This document shows, piece after piece, positions 23,879 through 35,300 of a DNA stretch of 64,000 nucleotides. Both the position numbers and the translations under genes were made by a program. The DNA lies in contig NC_023754.2 of NCBI RefSeq assembly GCF_000499845.2, positions 19,532,111-19,596,110 on the forward strand, read 5' to 3'. This stretch comes from Phaseolus vulgaris (taxonomy: Eukaryota > Streptophyta > Magnoliopsida > Fabales > Fabaceae). The stretch's first letter is position 1. Each line of letters begins with the position of its first letter. Below the pieces are notes generated by a model. It did no database searches. It saw only the letters and a program-made list of their open reading frames with translations, and was not told where the DNA came from.

Positions 23879-26496
23879 TGTTGGAGTGAGTGGTGGTGTT
23901 TAGGTGATGTGTTGCGTTTAATATCAGAAACAGTAACTGGAAATTTGTGGTGCAATCCTAGTGTAATATTGAAATAGAATTTAAATAAAGCACCTTATTT
24001 TGTTTTGAAAAATGTAAATAAAAATTACTTCAAGAACTTCTTATCAAGAAATATTTTAGATTTTAATTTTCCGATCAGAATATATTTTCAATTTTGTATT
24101 TCAGATTTTTTTTCCAAAATAATTTTTTAGTTTTGAATTATATTTATTATTCCAGATTTTCTTATCCAGAGAATAAAGGTAATTTTGAAAATTTAAAGCA
24201 TGAAGAAGAGGTCGTTTCTTCCTCCACCCTTACATATTTTTCTTCCTGCACCCTCACAAGGTTACGCAAACACAAAACTATCTCTCTCTCTATATATTTT
24301 TTTTTATTCTGAATTATGAAATCCGGTAAATTTTCAGATTAGCGTTTCCGGTAAAATTTTGGATTGGTGCGTATGGTAATCTCTCGGATTGGTGCTTTCG
24401 GTAGTATATGAATGATAGTGTTAATCCAAAATAAAAAAATGCAAAACATTCATAATTAAAAAAACCATTTCGGATCCTCCAATCCGTAATTCAAAATATG
24501 CATTCCAGATTCAGAAATCCATAATTGAAAAAAATCATTCCAGATCCACTAATTCGTAATAGAAATTAGGCTTTTGAATTCAACAATCCGAAAATCAACA
24601 ATTTATGCAAATTTTGCTTTTGGAACACTCTCTCATCCAGAAAGCAACATGATTTACTTCCGGATTGATGAATCCATAGCATACTCTCAGATACCGAATT
24701 CAAATAATAGGTGAAGGTCAGTTTTGGAATTTACAAAATTGTGGGGGTGCAGGAAGAAAAATGTAGGGGTGCAGGAAGAAACTGCCGAAGAAGAATAGGT
24801 CTCGGCCCCAAAGTTAGTTGGGCTAGATTTTAATCCATTGGGCTTGGTGAAGCCGAATCCAGTAAAGTTTGACGAATTGGTCAGCCCACACACAAATAGT
24901 GTATAATTAAACTTCATTTTCAGTGAATTGACCAAAATTTTAGTAATAGTAGAAGAAGAAATGGTCAGAAAAGAACCAAACGAAAAAGTAATAGCTGACT
25001 ATTTCCGAAAACTACTTAAATCCATATTTTTTTTTCAAAATCACTAAACTTTAAAACAAATAATATTTAAAATATAACAATTTAGATAAGACTATTAGGT
25101 GAGTGGAAATTGAATTTTATATTCAAAATTAAATTGACACACATGTTGGTTAATTATTTTTATTTCTTTTACTAAATGTAACAATGAAACGTGAAGAGCT
25201 TTGACTTTGACTTTGGAACGCGTTATATGCGGCTGAAAAAAGCATCCACTCAATATCAACCATTTGTTTACATAAAATATGCTTTTTACAATTTTATTAT
25301 ATAATTAGAGACTCACACAATTTGTCATAGTGGCATAATTTATACTTTCTAATTCATTACTTCATTTAAATTAAAAAATAAAGTATTTTATAATATATAA
25401 TTAAGTATAAACCTTATTTTATAAATTTAAATTAAATTTAAAAGTCACTTCTTAATACACACTCATCTTTTTAGACCAATAGTATAATTATATAATTTCA
25501 GAGCATAGTTTGTAAATGATTATGTACTGTTAAGAGTTTATACAGATTCAAACCAGGGGTTATATCGTCAAACATTGTGACGTTGAGTTTGAAACTGTGG
25601 AACAGTTTGTGTGCACGATTTCAATGGTTTATAACATTGGCAATTTCCTTCACTTAATATTTTCCTTTTTCCAATTGTGAGACAAAACTAGAATTGACAA
25701 CATTTAAAAATTGTGTTGAAAATCTATATGATTAAAAAGAAAAAACAGAGTATATTACCAATGAAGAAATATATGAGTTTTGTTTTTTTAAATGACAGTA
25801 ACATTTTTATTTATTTTATCGAATCAGAAACAGTATTACATGGTAAGATACATGCCACTGTTAAAGAATATATCTTCTGTCATTACCATAAGTAAAAGAA
25901 ATATAGTTTATACAACATGGTTTATTATATTTTACTTCATCATATAGCATTTTCTTATAAACACTGGTTCATGACTTTTTGCATAAGATCCCAAATGGAT
26001 AATTGTTTTATGCAGCAACTAACCTTATTTATATATACCTGTTGTGTGAACATTTTATGAAAGAACTTTGATTTGGTAGCTAAAAATGCTTAAAATCACA
26101 AAAGTTGTTCGATTTGCGTCAGCATTATAAAGACACAAGGTTGAATAATCGCCCCATTTGATTGATAATTCTGCAGACATAAATAAACCAGAGAGTGACT
26201 CTTTCAAGTTTTAACATTTCAAGTCAAACATTAATAGGAAGCTTCAATCTGCTCATTTGTCATTACCTGCTCCTCAACGCGTTCATCTTCCCACCCTCTT
26301 TCTCCACACACCCTTTTCAATATTCAGTAACCTATATATTAAATATACATACAGAAGTTAACCAACAAAGAGAAGAAGAAGGAAAATCATCAAGAGCTAG
26401 AAGCTTTGTCTGGTGTCTACAAAACTTTTGCAGTGATAAATTTTGTATAATATATGATATATTATAGATTCTGATTGCTATTTTGACAGCAACAAA
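23879..26496. other. Spacer with a small transposon; NHL promoter side
   Basis: This is mostly AT-rich DNA between divergent genes. It contains the TIR element at 24210-24786. The 25000-26100 part shows no gene. Upstream of the NHL start, CCTATATATTAAA near 26330 could be its TATA region, and the leader sequence runs to 26496. Confidence 0.5.
24210..24786. mobile_element. 577-bp non-autonomous TIR transposon, 8-bp TSD
   Basis: The ends are GGTCGTTTCTTCCTCCACCC at the left and, reading inward on the other strand, GGCAGTTTCTTCCTGCACCC at the right. The similarity continues for about 50 bp (a second TTCTTCCTGCACCC block in each arm). The exact 8-bp word GAAGAAGA lies directly outside both ends (24202-24209 and 24787-24794). 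The interior has many short CCGGATT and AATCCG words in both orientations and no coding frame. The duplication length fits hAT or possibly a short MULE. Confidence 0.7.
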
Positions 26497-27225
26497 ATGA
26501 TGGCAGAACACCAAAGAATTCATCCTGTTCATGATGTGGAGGCACCACACAGACCTTTGGTGCCTGGAAACAGTTATAAATCTGATAGGGTTTTTCCTAA
26601 ACGGACCTTTCCTGCGATGCATTCCAAGCCACCAAAGAGAAGAAGCTGTTGCTGCAGGTTTTTGTGTTGGACACTTAGCATATTGCTGATTTTGATCGTT
26701 GCTATTGGCATCACAGTAGGGATCATATACCTTGTGTTTAGGCCAAAGCTGCCCAAATACTCAGTGGACCAACTGAGGATAAGCCAGTTCAGTGTTTCTG
26801 ACAGCAACACTCTCTCAGCAACCTTCAATGTGGCGATCACTGCAACAAATCCAAACAAGAAGATTGGGATATACTATGAGGGTGGAAGCCACATAAGTGC
26901 TTTGTACATGGACACACAATTGTGTGAAGGGTCTTTGCCAAAGTTCTACCAGGGTCACAGGAACACCACAGTGCTTGATCTGTCTCTAACAGGTGAAGCA
27001 CAAGATGCAAGTGCCCTAATGAGTAGAATTCAGGAGCAGCTGCAACAGACCAACAATATTCCCCTTGATCTTAAGGTTAATCAACCTGTGAGGGTTAAGC
27101 TTGGTAAGTTGAAGCTCTTCAAAATCAAGTTCAGGGTTAGGTGCAAGCTTTTGGTGGATAATCTTGGTGCTAATAATGATATTAGCATTTCAAGCAGTGA
27201 TTGTAAGTTCAGGTTTAGGCTATGA
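26497..27225 (+). CDS. NDR1/HIN1-like (NHL) LEA_2 membrane protein
   Basis: A single exon encodes 242 residues. The cytoplasmic N-terminus is polar and ends in a basic Cys-rich patch (KRRSCCCRFLCW). A single membrane span (LSILLILIVAIGITVGIIYLVF, about residues 58-79) leads into a LEA_2 domain with the conserved VAITATNPNKKIGIYY and YMDTQLCEGSLPKFYQG segments and a C-terminal FRVRCKLLVDNLG. Two Asn-linked glycosylation sites are possible. NHL proteins are plasma-membrane or ER proteins linked to pathogen and abiotic stress responses. It resembles the NHL6/NHL13 branch, and Arabidopsis NHL6 (At1g65690, from memory) sits near At1g65710 and YSL7, as here. The start MMAEHQR is the first ATG after stops in frame. 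The initiating Met may be either of the first two. Confidence 0.92.
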   Translation: MMAEHQRIHPVHDVEAPHRPLVPGNSYKSDRVFPKRTFPAMHSKPPKRRSCCCRFLCWTLSILLILIVAIGITVGIIYLVFRPKLPKYSVDQLRISQFSVSDSNTLSATFNVAITATNPNKKIGIYYEGGSHISALYMDTQLCEGSLPKFYQGHRNTTVLDLSLTGEAQDASALMSRIQEQLQQTNNIPLDLKVNQPVRVKLGKLKLFKIKFRVRCKLLVDNLGANNDISISSSDCKFRFRL

Positions 27226-27929
27226 ATTCACTAGTGCATATTACTCTTGATTAGTATAGTGCATGTGCCATATATTTATTTTATGTTCTTTTCATCTTTT
27301 TTGTCGTTTGTTTGATTGATATTTTTCATAAGGGTTTGAGGATCAGATGTGGTTTTTCTCTCCATCAGCACTTTCAGAATTGAAGTACAGTTCTTGTAAT
27401 TTGATTCTATTTATTCAACCACTATTCCTTACTCACAAATCAGCATGCATTATTATCTGGTTCTTATGCTTAATTAATCACAATTAGCCAGCATCTTATT
27501 TCATATGATCTTTATTTCCATAATTATTCATTGCTGCTCTCCAACTAAACCATGAAAAGAGAATTACATTGTTTATTTCTTTTTGTTTCTGGGATCTGTT
27601 GTATACATGTATATAAAGTGAATTATAAGATAAAATACCATTTTTAATTAATTATTATAATTTTAACATGAAATCACTGTCAACATTTCTTTTTTAGGTG
27701 ATGATAAAACATTTATTTAATTAATATTATTGAGATTTTATTAAAAAAGTAACTAATATTTCTGATAATCAATATTTTGGTAGCTTCAAGATGTTTTATC
27801 ACTGGTTATGGGATATATATTTTTAATTATAATTAATAGGATGTAAGATTAATTAATTATAACTAAAATAACAAGGAAACAAAGTCTCAAGAAATTTTTA
27901 ATTATACAACATAACACTACAACAAAATC

Positions 27930-28227
27930 ATGAAATAGAAACTAATTTTAGAAAAAATAAATAATTAGTTGTTATAGTGACTAAATTAGAAATTATTTTA
28001 GAAACTATTTTTTTTTGTTTTTAAATTAGTTTCTATTATTGTTAAAGGTATCTAATTAACTACCAATGTTTTAACTATCAATTATTTATATACTAATTTA
28101 GAAACCATTTAATAATAATAAAAACTAATTTAAAAATCAAAATGTTTGTTATTCTCTAAAATGGTTTCTAATTTAATTACTATAACAATTAATTATTTTT
28201 TGTCTTTAAAATTAATTTCTATTTCAT
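27930..28227. mobile_element. Palindromic MITE, about 298 bp
   Basis: The left half starts ATGAAATAGAAACTAATTTT and the right half ends as its reverse complement (AAAATTAATTTCTATTTCAT). Matching blocks such as TTGTTATAGT and AAATTAGAAA continue inward almost to the centre. The whole element is therefore close to one large hairpin. It has no coding content. The target duplication is uncertain. Confidence 0.65.
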
Positions 28228-28268
28228 TTTTCAATAATTAAACACAAAGAGTTTACAATTATATTAAC
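28225..28268 (+). repeat. 44-bp exact direct repeat, copy 1
   Basis: The sequence from CATTTTTCAATAATTAAACA to TTATATTAAC recurs without mismatch at 28478-28521, 253 bp downstream. Copy 1 overlaps the right edge of the palindromic MITE by about 3 bp. Confidence 0.75.
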
Positions 28269-28477
28269 ATTTTTACAATATATATTATCTTGAAAATAAA
28301 CTAATAAAAACACAATTAGCAAATAGTTCATTAGTTTTTAGGGATTTCCATTACTTTACTTTATTTCCGCATGATCATATTCGGTTCTATTTGGCCACCA
28401 CCGTTCTATGTAATCGTTAACAAGTTATTCATATTTTTATAATTAAAGTAAAAATTTATTTAAAATTAAATCTCTTA

Positions 28478-28521
28478 CATTTTTCAATAATTAAACACAA
28501 AGAGTTTACAATTATATTAAC
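28478..28521 (+). repeat. 44-bp exact direct repeat, copy 2
   Basis: This copy is identical to 28225-28268. Perfect identity in fast-drifting AT-rich DNA suggests a recent local duplication or gene-conversion event. Confidence 0.75.
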
Positions 28522-28853
28522 TCGTCTTTTATATTTCCCCCCAAGTCATTTTTCCACACAACTTCTAAAGGGGAAATTACATTTTTTAAGATTTTACAAT
28601 TTTTAAAATTATTATTATTCTATTCAAATTTAAATAAATCGTTATTTAAATTGTAACAACTATTTTCTATTAAACTTTATTATATTCCATTAATTATTGT
28701 TCCTACAAATATGTTATTTCTTTAAGTTTAAACAAAGTTAAATGCTAATATAATTTATTAAAATAATTTTAGATGTATAATTAAATTATTATATATGAAA
28801 TTTTATGCCTACACGATGTATCACATAAAAAAGTAGTGTTGGACTTGTTTTGT

Positions 28854-28943
28854 TCAACCGAGACGCAGACTCTCCGACATCAAAGGTAGCAACTTTTGCA
28901 GAACAACCTTCGTATCCTCGCCGTACATTGTCACCGACTCCAT
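28854..28943 (-). pseudogene. Relic of a 2OG dioxygenase
   Basis: On the minus strand this 90-bp frame ends QKLLPLMSESLRLG and a stop. It aligns with QKLLALISESLGLR of the dioxygenase at 1445-3768, and the DNA is similar over about 75 bp (shared blocks GACTCTC, ATCAAAG, GCAACTTTTGC, TCGCC, GTAC, TCACC/GCCACC). Only this helix survives, with no active-site residues. It is more GC-rich than its flanks. It lies about 100 bp upstream of the PORR gene, so its other parts may have been lost when that region was rearranged. Confidence 0.55.
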
Positions 28944-29049
28944 ATGTTGGATGGAAAATCGGGCCTCTGATTAAAAGCGGGAAAAAAATTCTATGTTCTG
29001 AAATCTACCTTCTGTCTGATTAATAATTGAGTCTCAGCTGTTCGACGAA

Positions 29050-30300
29050 ATGTCTAACCGAGTTTGCATAAAAAAAGGGTTGTTGACACTAATGGGTGTG
29101 AAGTTTGTGGGCATAATGGAACACCCAACTCGTTTTTCCATGTGTGTTCGATCCAAAACAACGTCTGCTCAGTATGTAGCATCGAGATTTCGAGACCCCA
29201 CGTTTGAGAAACTCATGGACAACTACAAGAACCTTCTCAAGGTCATTTCCATTCAAGACCTCATCCTTGCAAACCCAAGGAATCCATCAGTCTCCATTGA
29301 TTTCCTCTCCAAGCTCTCCCAGAAGCTCCACCTAAACCGCGGGCCCATTGCCTTCCTTCGCAAGTTTCCTCACATCTTCCACATTTACTATGATCATTCC
29401 AAGTTAAAGCCCTTTTGCAAGTTAACTGACGCTGCTCTCGGTGTTACACGCCAGGAAGCGGTGGCCATCAATGCTTCTTTGCCTGTTGTTGTTGAAAGAC
29501 TTGTTCGGATACTGTCCATGTCAGCATCCAGAATGGTACCTCTTAGAGCTGTCTTTAAGGTTTGGAAGGAGCTTGGGCTGCCCGATGATTTCGAGGACTC
29601 TGTTATATCTGCTAATTCTGGTGTTTTTCAGCTGTGCGATGGGCATGAACAGAATACTCATTTGTTGAAGCTGGTTGATAGTGTTTCCAGCAATGGCATT
29701 AGGGCGGCTGTTGAGGATTGGAGGGTTGTAGAGTGCTGCAAAGAGGACTGCAGTGTTGATAGGATGGAAATGCAGTTCAGTTTCAAACAGGGGTATCCCC
29801 CGGGGATGAGGTTGAGCAAGAATTTCAAGGCCAAGGTGAAGGAGTGGCAGAGGTTGCCATATGTGGGGCCTTATGAAGTGCCGGGTGAGAAGAAGAAGTC
29901 TAAGGCTGGAATGATGGCCATGGAGAAGCGAGCAGTGTCGATTGTTCATGAGTTCTTGAGTTTGACAGTGGAGAAGATGGTGGAAGTTGAGAAGATCAGC
30001 CAGTTTAGGAAATGGTTTGGGATTGATTTAAATATAAGGGATCTTTTCTTGGACCACCCAGGGATCTTTTATTTGTCAACCAAGGGTAAAAGACATACTG
30101 TTTTCCTGAGGGAAGCTTATGAAAGAGGGTGTTTGGTAGAACCAAATCCTGTCTATGATGCAAGAAGACGACTACTTGATCTTGTTGTTTTAGGACGTCG
30201 GGGTCTGCCAGCTGTTAATTCGAAGTTGCAGGATTCAAGCAGCTGCAATGAGGATAGACAAGAGGAAAACCAGCAAAGACATGATTTGTCACCATCTTGA
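29050..30300 (+). CDS. PORR-domain organelle RNA-binding protein
   Basis: An intronless frame encodes 416 residues, starting at ATG 29050. The Plant Organelle RNA Recognition (PORR, DUF860) domain covers about residues 50-375, with typical segments RDPTFEKLMDNYKNLLKVIS, GPIAFLRKFPHIFHIY, VFKVWKELGLPDDFEDSVI and RDLFLDHPGIFYLSTKGKR. PORR proteins such as WTF1, WTF9 and RPD1 bind group II introns and help splice them in plastids or mitochondria. The N-terminus is basic, poor in acidic residues and rich in Ser/Thr (to about residue 45), consistent with an organelle presequence. Mitochondria seem more likely but this is an inference. Internal Met residues at positions 15 and 23 are alternative starts. 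The C-terminal tail is polar and probably disordered. No frame damage is seen. Confidence 0.9.
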   Translation: MSNRVCIKKGLLTLMGVKFVGIMEHPTRFSMCVRSKTTSAQYVASRFRDPTFEKLMDNYKNLLKVISIQDLILANPRNPSVSIDFLSKLSQKLHLNRGPIAFLRKFPHIFHIYYDHSKLKPFCKLTDAALGVTRQEAVAINASLPVVVERLVRILSMSASRMVPLRAVFKVWKELGLPDDFEDSVISANSGVFQLCDGHEQNTHLLKLVDSVSSNGIRAAVEDWRVVECCKEDCSVDRMEMQFSFKQGYPPGMRLSKNFKAKVKEWQRLPYVGPYEVPGEKKKSKAGMMAMEKRAVSIVHEFLSLTVEKMVEVEKISQFRKWFGIDLNIRDLFLDHPGIFYLSTKGKRHTVFLREAYERGCLVEPNPVYDARRRLLDLVVLGRRGLPAVNSKLQDSSSCNEDRQEENQQRHDLSPS

Positions 30301-31354
30301 TTAAGGTGTCTTGTTTATTTGTTTTTCCATGTCTAGGGTTCCTTAATTTTCTTGTGTGTTGCTTTTGGAATACAAGCATCCACAATACATGGATAGCAAC
30401 TTTGATTTTTGCTTGGTTGAAGCAGAATGGTATATAGGAAAACATCCTAATTAATTAGAATAGAAGCTCTATTCTCTGCTGAACTAGATGGCTGGATGGG
30501 TGAGACTTTAAGCATAGGTTAAGTCCATCTTGTTACTTTGTTTCAGCTTGTTCTGAAAATTTTCTGTGCAATTATAGCTGACTTTTAGTCTTTATTACAT
30601 TTAAAGATGCTAAACAATGGTTCCCTGCTTACCACAGAAGCTTTCGTACAGAAACCATAAAGAATACAAATCCTTGTGTTTTATGCAATCCTGACAGTTC
30701 AATTCAATGACCATTTCAATTTGAAGGATTAAAATAGTGATTCACTTTATAAAACAGATGTAACAGAACATAAATTTGCAATGGACTCTATACACTGTAC
30801 ATCCTAAACATTGCTGGAGAAATTACATAGCAACACGAACATTTCTATTAGGATAACACTACAAAGACATTATTGATGTATATGACCCAATGAATTAATT
30901 GATATGTTTATTTACAACCAAACCAAATAGTGATAGAAAGATGATAAATGGGAACTTAAAGACATTGGAAGAAGTTAACTGTGGAATGTGGAAAAATCAC
31001 CTGGAGGTAACCGTATAATACAATAACAGGTCCCAAACACTCCAGATGAATTAAACAGTGTTTGGAGGCTTCAATCAAAATCAACCACTATAGGTCCAAA
31101 AACCTTGTAAGAAACATAGAATGTTCCATGGTGAATTTCGCTTGAATTACCTCAATGACCTGCTGAACATTAGATGCTTTTTGCCACTAATATTCGTTGA
31201 TAGTGGTAGTAGGATGTATAGTAGATTTTGTTGTTAAGTATGCGTCTTTTTTGTGAGTGATTTAAATAATTTATCTTAATTATCAGTTTCTTATAGAAGA
31301 TTAAATTCCAGTTTTTGCACATATCTGATTTTTTATTTTATTTTATTGTTTTCT
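30301..31354. other. Spacer, no gene seen
   Basis: The PORR 3' untranslated region is followed by AT-rich DNA without recognisable coding similarity. Just before 31355 is a T-rich tract (31329-31354), which may be the tail of a decayed intron belonging to the JmjC relic. Confidence 0.5.
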
Positions 31355-32015
31355 ACACATACTGAAGAGGTGACCGTCACTTCTCAATATCTGACCAAAA
31401 TAGAGACGTTGAAAGAAAAATATGCTGCAAAAGACCTAAGTGAACTTTTTAAGGTTTTGCAGAACAATAATTCTGTTGTGAAGTGAAAATCAATATTAGA
31501 AGAAAACATTTCATTGCGGGCAGTAGATGATTTTTCAATTCTTAATGGGTCTTCCCTAGTGTCAAAAATGGCAAAAGATGGGCCCTGCGGTAAGCATGCA
31601 TCTGCTAAACCACCACCAAATGGTAGCATTGTTTATAAAAATGGTGAGGCTGACCAAATACTTCCTTTTCCTCCTTTTGTAGTTTCTTTTTGTTGCAAAT
31701 AACTCATAATTCTCAAGTGCCTGCTTCTACTTTTACCAAGAATTTACCAAAGGAGGTGCCGTCTGGGATATTTTTTATCTGACCTCTCATCATAAAAGGA
31801 AGCTCAAGGAAGAATTTGGTTAGTGCTCTCTATCTAAATTTGATTTGTGGCCTTGATAGAATTTCACTATCTTCCCATTTATGCATTTGAGGGTCCTGTC
31901 ACAGGAGTTGAACCTTGGACTATGATGCAAAAACTTGGTGAGGCTGTTGTATACGTGCCGGGTGTCCCCATCAAGTTAGAAACTTAAAAGTGTGCCAATT
32001 CTAAATAATGTGCAT
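31355..32015 (+). pseudogene. JmjC histone demethylase (JMJ25/IBM1-like) relic
   Basis: Fragments follow the order of a KDM3-type JmjC demethylase. THTEEVTVTSQYL leads into IETLKEKYAAKDLSELF (31355-31453) and a stop. Next come a Ser/Asn-rich stretch, FTKGGAVWDIF (from about 31746), YLTSHHKRKLKEEFG (to 31818), a kept intron 31819-31904 with GT and AG ends, and GVEPWTMMQKLGEAV. After a one-base frameshift the sequence reads GCPHQVRNLK. Compared with intact relatives, the segment between WDIF and YLT that carries part of the catalytic domain is deleted. Retention of the intron argues for DNA duplication rather than retroposition. It cannot make a working enzyme. Confidence 0.7.
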
Positions 32016-32307
32016 TTACGTCTTGAACTAATTAAGGCGGGCAGATTTTTGTACTGTGCAGTTTTAATCTGTGTCACTATGTACCTTACTACATTGATCT
32101 AATTATGATGAAAATACAGTAGTTATAGTAACCCTTCGTAAAAGAAATAAATAAAATCAAGTACCATTCATACACATTCAACTAACATCTAAACTCAAGA
32201 AAGAGTTGAACAAGCTGATAACATTTAATAAAAAAGTACTACAACTAATGTATAGCTTTAAAAAAAATGTGCTTTAAAAAAAGGGTACAAAATCAATGCA
32301 GTATTTC

Positions 32308-35300
32308 TCAAGATTCTAAATATCCATCCACCTTTGTATTTTCTGCTCTGGACAAAAATTTCATGCAGATAGGTGGCTTCACTCCTGCCAAAGCTAAGAA
32401 CGAGCTAGGAAGCGTCCAAATTCCATCCCCACAAATCAAACCAGAAGCTACTGCTGAACCAAATGTATCAGCACCAACCTTGTCAAGCTTCCGCCAAATA
32501 AACAAGATCAAGCTGCCAACACACATATCAATGGCAAAATAACTTCCAATGTAAAAAGGTACTGCCATAGCCATAGGAACAGGGATAAATCTGGCCCACT
32601 TTTTTCCAACCAAATCTCGTATAAGATTTATAACTATTGCCACTCCAAAGAATACATAACAAAAGATGAGACAGTATTGTGGCAGAGCTGAGAGGCCATC
32701 TACTCCCAGTATTGCCATGTTACGATAAACAAGAGCATAAGGAGCAGGGTATGGTGAGCCAGCAACCCCAAGGTTGCCAAAGGCCTTGTAGAAAAGCCAG
32801 AAAACACAAGGAGATATAATACAACCCATGATAGTTCCAAAAACTTGGCTCACAAACATAGACCTTGGTGATGCCATTGTCATGTAACCTGTTTTGAAGT
32901 CCTGCATTAGATCAGAGGCTGTGGATACAATATTCATCATGACCCCACATGCAGCCAAACCAGCAATAACGCCACCGTGGGAAGCCCCTGCCCATGTACC
33001 AATAGTGAAGATTGCTAACTTTCCATATGTGGATGCAAGGGACCAGTCTGTTAGTCCACACCCATATGCATTACAAAATGCCAGTACTGGTGCAATCACG
33101 TAGATCACAACAATGTAATACCACTTGAGTTGATGGAAAATGATGGGAACAACGATTATAGAGATTATTGCAATAACAACATAGCCAGTAATAGCAAACC
33201 AAGCAGGAATTTGGTCTCTGAGGAACATGTCAGTCCTACACCTATCATCATATGAGTCTGATGAAGATGAGTCAGGATCATTGGATGATGCCTCTGTCTT
33301 TTTTTTGAAGAATTCGTTATACAAACCAATCAAAGTGCGACCAAGAACCTTAACAAAGTTATATAAACCGTCACCAAGAATCATTGCTATGGCTATGAAA
33401 ACCTGCACTTAGAGAATACATTAACAAGACTTATCAACCCGAATATGTTCCTCAATTAGTATTATTCACAGAACAATAGTGCATTACACTGTGTTGTATC
33501 ATATTGATACTACGTTTGTTCATTCCATCCAAGTTATTCATATGTTGTGCCAAAGCAATAATGCATGTTATACTATTCATTAATGCGATTTGTTTAATCA
33601 AAGAATCATTTTGATTCTCTAACAATTTAACAAAAAAGTTCATAAAAAAATTTATATCTCAGTTAAATTTATTGTTCAGAATACTATATCTTGAAGTGAT
33701 ATTGTCCATATACCTAATGTTTGATCACAATGAAACATACCTTTTAATGTTTTTAAATGTTGAAAAAAAAACTTACTTTGTAACCTTGAAGGCCATGCAA
33801 GCTGCTTGACTTGAGATCTGCAGAGTACCAATCTCCTTTTCTAGCATTAATGATAGGCCACATGATGCCCCAAGATAGAATTCCACCAACCAAAAGGGAT
33901 ATATTGATTATGTATGGACATATCATCCCGACACCCACATATGTAGTCGAAAAGTCAAAGAAGAACCTGTTATGCAGATAAATATTTTATAGATTGAGAA
34001 CTAAAACACATGTATAAATCTTCATTACAGATAATTCATGTCAAGACTTTTGATTAGCTTATTATCAAAATAAGAAAGGTAAGTTAGCATTTGAATTTCT
34101 TTGAGTCAACTTTGAATAACTTGCAGTCATTGTTAACTATAAAAGCATTCTAATGGAAAGAGGAAAAATCAGTATCCATAGAAAGAAAACACAAGTAGTG
34201 CGTTCATTTTTCCTATTTTATTTCATTAATAAGAAATATGTAGTCACGTACTTGTTTCTATAGGCTTCAAGACCAAATGTAGGGAAGCTATTAAAGCCAC
34301 AATCATCACTAGCAGTGTAAAACCATTGGAAGAAACCCCACAAGAAGCTAAATGAAAAGAACTTTCCCAGCACACTTACTTGTTTCCTAGAAAAGGAATG
34401 AGTTAATAGGAAATTAAAAACATCTTATAGATGTATTAATAAAGAAAAAGAAGGTTCTACAATAACAAGGTCCGAATTCTCACTTTGCTAGTTTGGCACC
34501 CTCTGTTGTATGGAAACTGTTGATAAGATGAGCTGTTGCAGTACCACTAGGATATATCAACTTGAAGTCTACAATCATGATCTAAGAACAAAAGAGGAAA
34601 ATAAAACTCAATCAACAAGCACTGACAAATAAGAAGATTCATGCATAGAAAGTTATATGCCATGAAAGAAAATTTACAATTAGACATTCAAATTATAAAC
34701 TTATCCTACATTTGCAGTGATGCTTGTTATAATTAATAATTGCTGTTGTTCATTAGTTGATGCCCTTAGATTAGTGTACCTTCCTAAGTGGAACCACTGA
34801 AAAGAGGCCCAAAAAGCTAACAACAGAAACAAATGCTATCATCCATCCTAAAGTTGGGTTCTTAATATCCAGTGGACCGTTAGCTTCAGGAGATTGGTTT
34901 GCTATTTCTGAACTCATTGCAAAGATATAGCTACCAAAACCACCTGTTCAAGCAAATCCAATCAAAGAAGTGTCAACAGAAAAGAAGGTTTATTCCATGA
35001 GAATTGCAGTTAGCCCTTAAAGCATTGACTATAATATCAGTAGTATATTACTTCTCAAACAATGTAAAATAGGGGTGATAATGGTTTAAACTCCAATCTA
35101 AATTCAACAAAATAAACTAAATCTGAAATCCAAATCCATTTTAACTAAATCACTGTGAATAGTATTTTTTCAATCTAATTTAACTTAGATCTAATGGAGT
35201 TTGCAAAAAAATTTCAAATTAAATTTAAATTTAGAATTGCATTGATCCAACTTGGATGCGATCCGACCAAACTCTACGTAATTGGGATCAGTGCAGCTAG

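Larger units (their letters stand above)
27226..28853. other. AT-rich spacer with MITE and direct repeat
   Basis: The 3' untranslated region of the NHL gene is followed by very AT-rich DNA. It holds a palindromic MITE (27930-28227) and an exact 44-bp direct repeat (entered separately). I see no gene. Confidence 0.55.
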
